DNA of 34,038 nt from an uncultured Pelagibacteraceae bacterium. Its GTDB lineage: Bacteria > Pseudomonadota > Alphaproteobacteria > Pelagibacterales > Pelagibacteraceae. Position 1 is the first letter of the stretch. Each line of letters begins with the position of its first letter. The stretch spans positions 1 to 34,038 of the forward strand of contig CACFAT010000003.1 of NCBI GenBank assembly GCA_902564385.1. The letters run 5' to 3'. Shown here one piece after another: positions 23,795-32,184 of the stretch. The translations under genes and the position numbers were made by a program. Under the pieces are notes generated by a model, which made no database searches, was not told where the DNA came from, and saw only the letters and a list, made by a program, of their open reading frames with translations.

Positions 23795-24860
23795 AATTGA
23801 TTTATCAAATATCTCTCATACTTATAATCCTCTAGATCCAAAACCAACATATGCTCTTAATCCGTTTTCAATGACTTGGGAAAATGGCAAGCGGTATGCA
23901 ATTTTGGGACCTTCTGGGTGTGGAAAAACCACGATGTTAAACATTGTTTCTGGATTAGTGAGGCCATCCAAAGGTGAAATATTATTCGATGAAACACCTG
24001 TGACTGATTTAAAAACAGAAGATAGAAATATTGCCCAGGTTTTCCAGTTCCCAGTAATTTACAATACAATGACTGTTTATGATAATTTAGCGTTTCCACT
24101 AAGATGCAGGGAATTTACAAAAGAAAAAATTGAAGAAAGAGTAAAAGCAGTTTCAGATACTTTAAATTTATCTTCATTTTTAAACTCACCAGCAAGAAAA
24201 TTAACGGCTGATCAAAAACAACTTATCTCTTTAGGTAGAGGGTTGGTTCGAGAAGACGTTGCAGCTGTTTTAATGGACGAACCTCTTACGGTTATAGACC
24301 CAGATTTAAAATTTAGACTTCGAAGAAACTTAAAAGAAATCAATGAACAATATAAAACAACATTGGTTTATGTAACTCATGATCAAAACGAAGCTATGAC
24401 TTTTGCAGAAAATATAATTGTTATGGATCAAGGTGAAATCGTACAAGTTGGATTGCCAAAAGATTTATTTGAAAAACCTAAAACAACTTTTGTAGGTTAT
24501 TTTATTGGCTCCCCTGCAATGAATATCTTTCATTCAACTGTTTCTTCTGATCATGAAGTAAAAATTAATGATACTACAATTAAGACAAATTCAAATTTAG
24601 GAAATTTAAAAGATAAAAATGTTAAACTGGGTATTAGATCCGAGTTCATAGAATTGGCTGAAAAAGAAAAAAGTAATACAGTTAAAATTAAACTTACAAG
24701 AGTTGAGGACTTTGGTAATTTTAAGCTCCTTACAGGAAAAATGGGTGATTTAGTGATTAAGTCAAAAGTAGAAAGAGAAAAACCCATTCCAGATGGAGAA
24801 TTAAATTTATATTTTCCACCAGAGAAATGTTGCGTTTATTCTGACGAAAAATTAGTTTAA
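23787..24860 (+). CDS. ABC transporter ATP-binding protein 2 (MalK/UgpC-type, degenerate signature)
   Basis: Second CUT1-type ATPase, 357 residues from the ATG at 23787. I prefer this start (MAKIDLSNIS) to the ATG at 23775, because GGAGGA lies just before it and it gives the common 8-base overlap with ATPase 1. Walker A GPSGCGKT (41-48), Walker B VLMDEP (161-166) and the switch His (H198 in VTHDQ) are intact, but the signature LSGGQ is replaced by LTADQ (139-143). In a head-to-tail dimer its Walker site faces the good signature of ATPase 1. One competent and one degenerate ATP site are predicted. C-terminal TOBE-like domain present. Confidence 0.92.
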   Translation: MAKIDLSNISHTYNPLDPKPTYALNPFSMTWENGKRYAILGPSGCGKTTMLNIVSGLVRPSKGEILFDETPVTDLKTEDRNIAQVFQFPVIYNTMTVYDNLAFPLRCREFTKEKIEERVKAVSDTLNLSSFLNSPARKLTADQKQLISLGRGLVREDVAAVLMDEPLTVIDPDLKFRLRRNLKEINEQYKTTLVYVTHDQNEAMTFAENIIVMDQGEIVQVGLPKDLFEKPKTTFVGYFIGSPAMNIFHSTVSSDHEVKINDTTIKTNSNLGNLKDKNVKLGIRSEFIELAEKEKSNTVKIKLTRVEDFGNFKLLTGKMGDLVIKSKVEREKPIPDGELNLYFPPEKCCVYSDEKLV

Positions 24861-24867
24861 GAGATAA

Positions 24868-26166
24868 ATGAAACTCCTAAATTTATCAGCACAACAACTT
24901 TTAAAAAAACTTAAAAATAAACAATTAACTTCCGTTGAACTTTGTAAAGCATATATCAATCAAAAAAAAAAATATGATAAGAATATTCAAGCTTGGGAAT
25001 ATTTTAATGAAAAAAAACTCCTAAGTGATGCAAAAAAATCTGATAATCAGAGAAAAAAATTAAAATCTTTAGGGGTTTTGCATGGTCTACCAGTAGCACT
25101 TAAAGATATTATCTCAACATCTGAAATGCCAACAAAATATGGTGCAAGAATAAATTTAAAAAAAAAGAATAATTCAGATGCTAAAATTGTTGAGCTCTTA
25201 AAAAAGGCTGGAGCAATAATTATGGGCAAAACTGTAACTTGTGAATTAGCTTTCTTATCGCCATCAAAAACCAAAAATCCACATGATTATTCAAGAACAC
25301 CAGGAGGTTCATCTAGTGGTTCTGCAGCTGTTATTGCATCTGATATGGCACCATTATCAATTGGAACTCAAACGGGTGGATCTGTAATCAGGCCAGCCTC
25401 TTATTGTGGAGTTGTTGGTTATAAACCTACCTATGGATTAATTTCTAGAAATGGTATTTTGCAAACATCATATAATTTAGATCAAGTCGGAGTATTTGGA
25501 AAAACAATTAGTGATGTAGCACTATTATCGAAAGTTTTGTTTGCTAGAGACGGTGCAGATGAAACAACAACAAATATTAATTTTCTTAATAAAAAAATTA
25601 AAATAAAAAAATCAAAATTTGTTTTTTATAAAACCAAACGCTGGAGAAATGTTGACAGTATTTCAAAAAAATCATTTAACAAATTTATTTTAAATAATAA
25701 AAAAATAGTAAAGGTTGAAACTGCTCCTAAATATTTTGAAGATATGATTGATTGTCATACAATTATATATGAGACAGAGATGGCTCAAAATTTCCATCAT
25801 TATTACAAAACTTCAAAAGGAAAACTTTCTATAGAAATTAAGAGAGCAATTATTAACGGACTAAAACATTCGGCAAAAGATTATGCTTTAGCTTTAGATG
25901 CGATGAGAACATACTCAAAAAACTTAGATAGTATATTTGAAAGGTTTGATGCAATTATAACGCCAAGTAGTTGTGGAATTGCTGACAAAGGATTTAAGAC
26001 AACTGGGAGTCCAGAATTTAATAAGATTTGGTCTCTTGCACATGTGCCCTGCATTTCACTGCCAATTTTAAAAGGCGAAAAAAATTTGCCTTTAGGAGTT
26101 CAAATTATAGGCAAACAATTTGAAGATCTAAGCATGTTAAACCATGCCAAAATATTCAATAATTAA
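24868..26166 (+). CDS. Amidase signature family hydrolase
   Basis: 432-residue amidase-signature enzyme hydrolysing a C-N amide bond. The Ser-cisSer-Lys triad is visible: K79 (VALKDI), S148 in PGGSSSGS and the nucleophile S172 in GTQTGGSVIRPAS. Related proteins include GatA and indole-acetamide or mandelamide hydrolases; without gatB/gatC alongside and with a divergent C-terminus it is more likely a metabolic amidase than GatA. It lies 7 bases after ATPase 2 and so is part of the transporter unit, suggesting an amide substrate or nitrogen release. Exact substrate unknown. Confidence 0.87.
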   Translation: MKLLNLSAQQLLKKLKNKQLTSVELCKAYINQKKKYDKNIQAWEYFNEKKLLSDAKKSDNQRKKLKSLGVLHGLPVALKDIISTSEMPTKYGARINLKKKNNSDAKIVELLKKAGAIIMGKTVTCELAFLSPSKTKNPHDYSRTPGGSSSGSAAVIASDMAPLSIGTQTGGSVIRPASYCGVVGYKPTYGLISRNGILQTSYNLDQVGVFGKTISDVALLSKVLFARDGADETTTNINFLNKKIKIKKSKFVFYKTKRWRNVDSISKKSFNKFILNNKKIVKVETAPKYFEDMIDCHTIIYETEMAQNFHHYYKTSKGKLSIEIKRAIINGLKHSAKDYALALDAMRTYSKNLDSIFERFDAIITPSSCGIADKGFKTTGSPEFNKIWSLAHVPCISLPILKGEKNLPLGVQIIGKQFEDLSMLNHAKIFNN

Positions 26167-26183
26167 AGATAATTCATAAACAT

Positions 26184-26227
26184 TTACAATCATAGATTGT
26201 AATTAAGTGAAAAATCCTCACTTTTTT
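26184..26227 (+). terminator. Tandem hairpins with T-run after the amidase gene
   Basis: Two adjacent stems: TTACAAT (26184-26190) with ATTGTAA (26196-26202), then AAGTGA (26205-26210) with TCACTT (26218-26223) running into six Ts (26222-26227). A plausible intrinsic terminator that separates the ABC unit from the TRAP unit. Confidence 0.6.
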
Positions 26228-26282
26228 AAAATGACTCTAAGAAACATATATGCTTTAAATGCGTCAGTTAATTAACTTAAAG

Positions 26283-26287
26283 AGGAG
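26283..26287 (+). promoter_or_regulatory. Strong ribosome-binding site of the TRAP binding-protein gene
   Basis: AGGAG, within AGAGGAG, five bases before the ATG at 26293. It resembles the sites before the alcohol dehydrogenase and ABC binding-protein genes and partly complements the loop of the 7470-7523 hairpin. Confidence 0.7.
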
Positions 26288-26292
26288 AAATA

Positions 26293-27423
26293 ATGATTAA
26301 AGAAAAAAAGCTATTGAAGGGTAAAACTCCTTCAAGACGTAAATTCTTTAAGGCTGCTGCTGCGACTGGTGTTGCTGCTGTAGCTGCATCATCTTTAGCT
26401 GCTCCAGCCGTTGCCAAAGAAAGAATTGAAGCTTCTATGGTAGCTACATGGGGAAGAGATTTCCCAGGCTTAGGAACTGGTGCGCAAAGATTTGCTCAAA
26501 GAATTACAGACATGAGTGATGGAAGAATTCAAGTCACTTACTATGCAGCAAACGAGAGGGTTAAAGCGTTTGACTCATTTGATGAAGTTGCTTCAGGTAA
26601 CTCGCAAATGTATCACGCTGCTGACTACTACTGGGTTAAAAAAGATCCAGCTTGGGGTTACTTTACAGCTGTACCTTTCGGTTTCACTTACACTGAAATG
26701 AACGCATGGATTAGATTTGCTGGTGGTCAACAATTATGGGATGAACTATCAGACAAATTCGGTCTAAAAAACTTTATGTGTGGAAGCACAGGAGTTCAAA
26801 TGGGTGGATGGTTTAACAAGAAAATTAGAAGCCCTAATGACTTCAAAGGTCTTAAAATGCGTATGCCTGGATTAGGTGGACAAGTTATTGGTAAACTTGG
26901 AGGATCTCCAGTTTCACTTCCTGGTGGACAAATTTACGAAAACCTTGTTTCTGGTGCAATTGATGCAACAGAGTGGGTAGGTCCATGGAATGATGAAGCT
27001 ATGAAATTCCAAGAAGCTGCTAAATACTACTACTATCCTGGAATGCACGAGCCAGGATCTATGTTAGCATGTGGTACTAACAAATCTTGGTTTACAAGCT
27101 TATCAAAATCAGATCAGCTATTAATTGAAGCTGCAGCTGCGATGGAAAATGACGTTATGATGTCAGAGTACAACGCTAAAAATGGTGCTGCGCTTGCAAG
27201 ATTAATAAACGATCATGGTGTTAAACTAGAGAAGTTTAGCGACAAAGTTTATGATGGTTTTGCTAAAGCTGCTAATGAAGTATTTGAGGAAACAAGAGCA
27301 AGCAGTGGTCTCGCTGAGAGAATCCACTCTAGTTTCTTACAGGCTAGAAAAGACATTGGTTCTTGGACCAACTTGTCTGACTCACCTTACATTTCTCAAA
27401 GAAACAGAGCATTAGGAATGTAA
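26293..27423 (+). CDS. TRAP transporter substrate-binding protein, TakP-like, Tat-exported
   Basis: Periplasmic DctP-family protein of 376 residues. The N-terminus has a twin-arginine signal, SRRKFFK (14-20), followed by an Ala-rich hydrophobic stretch with cleavage after APAVA (41). The body strongly resembles TakP, the alpha-keto acid binding protein: GSTGVQMGGWF (164-174), KMRMPG with the carboxylate-binding R190, and DATEWVGPWND (224-234). In TakP a Gln, a Glu and a Trp from these segments hold a sodium ion and the Arg holds the keto-acid carboxylate; Q169, E227 and W228 correspond. A small 2-keto or 2-hydroxy monocarboxylate is therefore the likely ligand, matching the oxidases upstream. 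Confidence 0.92.
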   Translation: MIKEKKLLKGKTPSRRKFFKAAAATGVAAVAASSLAAPAVAKERIEASMVATWGRDFPGLGTGAQRFAQRITDMSDGRIQVTYYAANERVKAFDSFDEVASGNSQMYHAADYYWVKKDPAWGYFTAVPFGFTYTEMNAWIRFAGGQQLWDELSDKFGLKNFMCGSTGVQMGGWFNKKIRSPNDFKGLKMRMPGLGGQVIGKLGGSPVSLPGGQIYENLVSGAIDATEWVGPWNDEAMKFQEAAKYYYYPGMHEPGSMLACGTNKSWFTSLSKSDQLLIEAAAAMENDVMMSEYNAKNGAALARLINDHGVKLEKFSDKVYDGFAKAANEVFEETRASSGLAERIHSSFLQARKDIGSWTNLSDSPYISQRNRALGM

Positions 27424-27443
27424 TCTAACTAAATTTAGTTATT

Positions 27444-27473
27444 AAAGGGCCCTTAATTGGGCCCTTTTTTTTT
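27444..27473 (+). terminator. Intrinsic terminator between TRAP binding protein and permease genes
   Basis: AAAGGGCCC (27444-27452) pairs with GGGCCCTTT (27459-27467) around TTAATT, ending in nine Ts (27465-27473). A strong rho-independent signal. As with the ABC operon, it lies between the binding protein and its membrane subunits. Confidence 0.9.
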
Positions 27474-27511
27474 AAACAAAAACGAGTATTACTTAGGTAT
27501 TTTAAAATACT

Positions 27512-28501
27512 ATGGTGACAAAAAATTCAAATCTTTCTCTATATCTTAGAATAATCAGTTATTCAGTTTTAGCTTTTACTTTAGCATTTCTTATTAATAA
27601 TGTTTTAACAGTTTGGAGTGATTGGCCAGGAATAAAAAAAATTTTTTCGCATCATGAGATGTTTGGATATAAGAAAAAAGCTCTAGAGGGATCTGATTTA
27701 AATTATGGTTATATGCAAATTGGATTGTATTTGATTTGTATTGCTGCAGTCGTTTTTTATGTTTTTAAAACATATAGCCAAACTTTGGAGCAAGATTCAA
27801 AAATTTTATCAAGATTTTCAGCATATCTTGTTAGATCATCATTTTGGGCAGTATTTTTAGTTGGCGTAGCTGACTTTGTTATATCTTTTATGGTTGTTGA
27901 AAGATTATGGGAAGCAATCTTCAGTCCTGAAGTAAAAGCATTGATGGTTAAAGCCCCAGTCAGAATTACTTATATTCACTTTCCAATAATATTAATTTCT
28001 TTCGTGATTGGATATTTTACGAAATCAGTTGGCTTTATTTGGCTAGCAGTATTGGTTGTAGTAAGTGAATTCGTAATCGTATTATCAAGATTTATATTTT
28101 CATACGAACAAGCATTTCAAGGGGATCTAGTTAGATTTTGGTATGCTGCACTTTATTTGTTTGCTAGTGCATACGCCTTAATTCATGAAGGGCATGTAAG
28201 AGTTGATGTACTCTATTCTTCTTTTAGTGAAAAAAAGAAGGCATGGACAAATATGGTTGGATCGGCAGTTCTAGGAGTACCACTTACATTAATAGTTATA
28301 TTTTTAGGTCTTAACGGAAAAGCCAGCATAATAAATGGTCCTGTTGTAGCTTTTGAAGTTACGCAACAAGGATCTAATGGTCTTTATCTTTTATATTTGA
28401 TGGCTGTTTATCTAGCTGTTTTTGCTGTTACGATGTTAATTCAATTTACTAGTTATTTTATGGAAAGTAGTCACAAAATTTTAAAAGGTGTCAAAAATTA
28501 A
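27512..28501 (+). CDS. TRAP transporter small permease (DctQ) with N-terminal membrane extension
   Basis: Small membrane subunit of the TRAP transporter. At 329 residues it is much longer than usual DctQ proteins (about 160-220). The DctQ core occupies the C-terminal two thirds, with the conserved HEGHVRVDVLYS at 225-236. The first roughly 100 residues add two extra hydrophobic segments (about 15-33 and 68-86) separated by a polar loop; later segments are near 108-128, 152-170, 174-196, 205-225, 248-267 and 294-315. It follows the terminator of the binding-protein gene and is three bases before dctM. Confidence 0.85.
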   Translation: MVTKNSNLSLYLRIISYSVLAFTLAFLINNVLTVWSDWPGIKKIFSHHEMFGYKKKALEGSDLNYGYMQIGLYLICIAAVVFYVFKTYSQTLEQDSKILSRFSAYLVRSSFWAVFLVGVADFVISFMVVERLWEAIFSPEVKALMVKAPVRITYIHFPIILISFVIGYFTKSVGFIWLAVLVVVSEFVIVLSRFIFSYEQAFQGDLVRFWYAALYLFASAYALIHEGHVRVDVLYSSFSEKKKAWTNMVGSAVLGVPLTLIVIFLGLNGKASIINGPVVAFEVTQQGSNGLYLLYLMAVYLAVFAVTMLIQFTSYFMESSHKILKGVKN

Positions 28502-28504
28502 ATT

Positions 28505-31168
28505 ATGGAAACATTCTTTTTAGCTGTTCTAGTTGTGATAATGATTGTTGCTCTTGCATCGGGTTACCCGGTTGCTTTTGCACTTCCTGGTTCAGCTATA
28601 ATTGCAATTGGTTTAGCTGCATTTTTTGGCTACATCTTCGAGGGAGACTCCAGTGCCTTTTTTGCTGTAGATGGACCCATAGAATGGCTCGTTGCTGGTA
28701 TTACAAATTTTAGGAGTAATTACTGGGATGTAGAGACAGATACTTTGATAGCAATTCCTTTATTTATATTCATGGGAATTATGCTTCAAAAATCAAAAAT
28801 TGCTGAAGACTTATTAATAACAATGGGCCAATTATTTGGACCAATTCCTGGTGGTTTAGGAATTTCAGTTATATTTGTTGGAGCTCTATTAGCAGCAACG
28901 ACTGGTATCGTTGGAGCAACTGTAATTGCGATGGGACTAATTTCGTTACCAACAATGTTAAATAACAAGTATGACAGACAACTTGCTAGTGGAATAGTTT
29001 GTTCATCAGGAACATTAGGTCAAATTATTCCTCCATCAATTGTTTTAATTATTATTGCTGACCAGTTGGCAAGTGCATCTGATGTTGCAAACAACTTAAG
29101 ACAAAATGATTATAAAGCCTTAACTGGTGAATTTAATATGCCAGGTGAATTTAGAGTAGGTTCATCAAGTGCAGGTGATATGTTCTTAGGAGCACTTTTA
29201 CCAGGTCTTGTTTTAGTTGCTCTTTATATGATCTATGTGTTTATTTTTGCTAGAATAAAGAAAGGTGTTGCACCACCAGTTCCATTTAAAGGAAATTTTG
29301 ATTTAAAATTTTGGTTAAGAGTAGTTGTAATTATCATACCACCACTTGCATTAATATTCGCTGTATTAGGTTCAATTTTAATGGGTATTGCTACTGTAAA
29401 CCAAGCAGGTTCAATTGGAGCAATTGGTGCCACTTTGATGGCTGGTTATAGATTATATGAAGGAAAGAAAAGTGCTTTCTATCCTTTAATTTTAATTATT
29501 GGATCTCTAATTCCAATTACATTCTTTGCATCAAATTATGAATTAAATGTAAAAAATTTGGAGGAAAGAGATTTAAGTGCAATCTTTATAACCGCTTTCT
29601 TTGTGGTCATACTTGTATACGGAATAGGTTGGAGTTTTTGGAGAACTTTTAAAACAGAAAATGTTTTAAAAGAAGTTGTAACAGAAACTTGTGTGACTAC
29701 TTCAATGGTATTTATTATCCTTTTAGGAGCAGCAATGCTTACTTCAGGATTTAGAGCTTTTGGGGGAGAAGAATTAGTAAGAGACTTTTTACAAGATTTA
29801 CCGGGTGGTTTTTGGACACAATTTGTTGTTGTGATGATTGTAATTTTCTTGCTAGGATTTTTCTTAGACTTTATTGAAATTGCAGTTGTTGTTGTTCCAA
29901 TAATTGCACCAATATTATTAGCTGAAACAGGGGCTAACGTCACAGCCGTTTGGTTGGGAGTTATGATTGGTGTTAACTTACAGACTTCCTTCTTAACGCC
30001 GCCATTTGGATTTGCACTCTTTTATTTGAAAGGGGTAGCTCCAAAAATTGTTAAAACACTTGATATTTGGAAAGGTGTTGTGCCTTTTATAATCCTTCAG
30101 CTTATAGGATTGGGAATAGTCGGTGCATACCCTAGCTTAGTAAATTATCTACCAAATAGAGTATATTTAACTTCGAATGTTGCTCCTCCACCAATGAATC
30201 CTAAATTACAGTACTGTTTGCAAGAGTACAAATTTGCAAGATTTGATTCAAACGGTGAGACAATTAAAAATGCAATATTAAAATTCCAATCTGAGGCTCC
30301 AACTAATCTGCCAGATGATAAAATGGAAATTTTAGAAGATCATTTTGATAGTGCACTAGGAACTTTTGCTCTAGTCGATAAATTAAAAAAAGTTGAGGTC
30401 GAATACAATGCATATGCTGTTGATTATAGGGATCTGCATTTCACTGTTAGAAAGAAGCAAAAGAAAATACTTAAATTAAATAAAAAAATAGAAAAATATA
30501 AAGCAGAGATTAGAAATTTAGATGATGACGAATTAGATGAGAAAAACAAAATAGAATTAAGAATTGAGGATGTAAAACTTGAAATTGAGGAAATTCAAAA
30601 CTCAATTCCAGAAACTTGGCAAGCTAAGAATTCAGAATTCGACAAAATAAATAAAGCTAAAAATACAACAACAAAAAGATATAGAAAGAATGTAGATGAA
30701 GCCTACGATCTACTTGATCAGTTCGCAATGTTCATAAACGATGGAGTAAAACTTCAAGAAGTATCAAAAGATATTAAACAGTTAGATTATTTTATAGCTA
30801 TGGAAAGCAATACAAAAGTATATGAAAGATCAGTTACAATTATGGATGGATTGTTTGACAAGTTGAGTGAGATCTCTGGAATGGATGAATTTTTAAATAG
30901 TGTAGATGATTTATTATCAATGGTAGACTCAGACGAACTTGATCCAATGGCGATTAGAACAAAATCAAAAGAAGTTGTTGAGTTATTCAATAAAGAAGTT
31001 AGCTGGAGAGCAAATGCTAAAGAAAACTTAATGCCAAAACTTGAGGAATATAATAATGCAATCAAAGAAACAATTGGATTAAGGTTGCAGTCTAAACTTA
31101 CCAAAGAGCAAGCTATCTATGTATCTAAATGTAATTCAATACATAGAGATATTTCACTAAATTTTTAA
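28505..31168 (+). CDS. TRAP transporter large permease (DctM) with C-terminal coiled-coil domain
   Basis: Transport subunit of the sodium-driven TRAP system. Residues 1 to about 555 are the DctM membrane domain: SGYPVAFALPGS, LIAIPLFIFMGIML (81-94), GATVIAMGLISLPTM (137-151), SSGTLGQIIPPSIVLII (167-183) and, late, LGFFLDFIEIAVVVVPII and TSFLTPPFGFALFYLKG. This domain already holds extra loops (about 190-225 and 340-360). Residues about 556-887 are an added hydrophilic region rich in Lys/Glu, with a predicted coiled coil near 645-700 and further helices to the end. I do not recognise this domain. Typical DctM proteins have 420-450 residues, TakM-type ones somewhat more. The stop codon overlaps that of the convergent gene. 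Confidence 0.88.
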   Translation: METFFLAVLVVIMIVALASGYPVAFALPGSAIIAIGLAAFFGYIFEGDSSAFFAVDGPIEWLVAGITNFRSNYWDVETDTLIAIPLFIFMGIMLQKSKIAEDLLITMGQLFGPIPGGLGISVIFVGALLAATTGIVGATVIAMGLISLPTMLNNKYDRQLASGIVCSSGTLGQIIPPSIVLIIIADQLASASDVANNLRQNDYKALTGEFNMPGEFRVGSSSAGDMFLGALLPGLVLVALYMIYVFIFARIKKGVAPPVPFKGNFDLKFWLRVVVIIIPPLALIFAVLGSILMGIATVNQAGSIGAIGATLMAGYRLYEGKKSAFYPLILIIGSLIPITFFASNYELNVKNLEERDLSAIFITAFFVVILVYGIGWSFWRTFKTENVLKEVVTETCVTTSMVFIILLGAAMLTSGFRAFGGEELVRDFLQDLPGGFWTQFVVVMIVIFLLGFFLDFIEIAVVVVPIIAPILLAETGANVTAVWLGVMIGVNLQTSFLTPPFGFALFYLKGVAPKIVKTLDIWKGVVPFIILQLIGLGIVGAYPSLVNYLPNRVYLTSNVAPPPMNPKLQYCLQEYKFARFDSNGETIKNAILKFQSEAPTNLPDDKMEILEDHFDSALGTFALVDKLKKVEVEYNAYAVDYRDLHFTVRKKQKKILKLNKKIEKYKAEIRNLDDDELDEKNKIELRIEDVKLEIEEIQNSIPETWQAKNSEFDKINKAKNTTTKRYRKNVDEAYDLLDQFAMFINDGVKLQEVSKDIKQLDYFIAMESNTKVYERSVTIMDGLFDKLSEISGMDEFLNSVDDLLSMVDSDELDPMAIRTKSKEVVELFNKEVSWRANAKENLMPKLEEYNNAIKETIGLRLQSKLTKEQAIYVSKCNSIHRDISLNF

Positions 31169-32184
31169 ACTGTTAATTTATCAATTAATTCTGATCTTGT
31201 ATAAAGACCCAAGTCTTCTGCCTTGGACTTTAATTTTTCATTAATCTCTTTTAATTTTGGAACATTTAAATCAAGCTTATTTGCAATTTCTATAATTGAA
31301 CCAATTATTGGATCTATTTCTAATGGTTTGCCAGCATTTAAATCTTGAGCGGTTGAAGGTCTATGTCCTATAATTGAGACTCCACCCTTAATTCGATCCT
31401 CAATTGATATATTGAATTTAACTCCGATTTTTTCTCCAACTTGTTGGCACTCCTGCATTAAAACTTTTATTAAATTGTAAGTTTCAGGATCATTACCCAT
31501 TTCATCCATAGTTTTATTTGTTAGAGCACTTACTGGGTTGAATGAACAATTCCCCCATAGTTTCACCCAAATTTCGTCTCTTAAATTCTTCTTCTGAGGA
31601 GCTTTTAAACCGCCTTCTATGAATAAACTTGAAATTATTTTTAGTCTTTCTGACCTGGTTCCATCTGGTTCACCTAAAGAAAATCGTTCACCATTACCAT
31701 TATGTTTAATAACACCTGGCTCTAATATCTGACAAGCTGGATAAACTACACAACCAATTGCTCTTTCAGGCCCAAGAGTTTGCCATATTTTTCCACCTGG
31801 ATCCACACTTTCAACTATTTGATTGTCTAATTTGGTACCCGTATTAGCTTTATGAAAGTACCACCAAGGTAATCCATTAATGGCGCATATAATTGAAGTT
31901 TTTTTACCCATAATTGGTTTTAAGCTTTCTGAAATTTTACTAATAGCGTTAGCTTTTACAGAAATAATTATGAAATCTTGTTCATCTAAATCTTTAGGAT
32001 TGTCTGTTACATCAAATTTAAAATTAACTTTATTATCATCTCTTATAAAAGTTAATCCATTTTGCTCTATTGCTTTTTTATGTTCTCCTCTAGCAATTAA
32101 AGAGACTTGTGCGTTTGTTTTTTTTAAACTTGTAGCAATAAATCCACCAATAGACCCAGCTCCAAATATACAAATTTTAGTCAT
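31165..32184 (-). CDS. 2-Dehydropantoate 2-reductase family protein (ApbA/PanE-like)
   Basis: NADPH-dependent reductase of the ketopantoate reductase family, 339 residues. Rossmann loop GAGSIG (8-13), NADP-favouring R32 after the second strand, INGLPWW (102-108), and the C-terminal catalytic lysine K208 in WVKLWGNCSFNP with its Asn. In the pantothenate pathway the enzyme reduces ketopantoate to pantoate. Many paralogues with unknown substrates exist, and this one is the third gene of an operon with an acyl-CoA ligase and a GGT-family enzyme rather than pan genes, so a different 2-keto acid is possible. It overlaps the ligase by one base and the convergent dctM stop by four. Confidence 0.85.
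   Translation of the reverse strand: MTKICIFGAGSIGGFIATSLKKTNAQVSLIARGEHKKAIEQNGLTFIRDDNKVNFKFDVTDNPKDLDEQDFIIISVKANAISKISESLKPIMGKKTSIICAINGLPWWYFHKANTGTKLDNQIVESVDPGGKIWQTLGPERAIGCVVYPACQILEPGVIKHNGNGERFSLGEPDGTRSERLKIISSLFIEGGLKAPQKKNLRDEIWVKLWGNCSFNPVSALTNKTMDEMGNDPETYNLIKVLMQECQQVGEKIGVKFNISIEDRIKGGVSIIGHRPSTAQDLNAGKPLEIDPIIGSIIEIANKLDLNVPKLKEINEKLKSKAEDLGLYTRSELIDKLTV

Noticed and set aside
22715..24860. Degenerate motifs in the ATPases as a sign of pseudogenes
   Set aside because: Both frames are intact and full length, and the losses are complementary between the two subunits, which argues for function rather than decay.
24868..26166. GatA subunit of the Glu-tRNA amidotransferase
   Set aside because: The signature motifs are shared by the whole amidase family; no gatB or gatC is adjacent and the gene is attached to a transporter unit.
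29536..29943. 135-codon open frame on the - strand inside dctM
   Set aside because: It is fully antisense to the conserved DctM membrane domain, has low-complexity Thr/Ile/Lys composition typical of the reverse of hydrophobic helices, and no family resemblance.
30787..31104. 105-codon - strand frame opposite the DctM C-terminal domain
   Set aside because: Considered because the dctM extension is novel, but the + strand frame is continuous with dctM and rich in a regular helical pattern, while the - strand product is Ser/Leu-rich without motifs.
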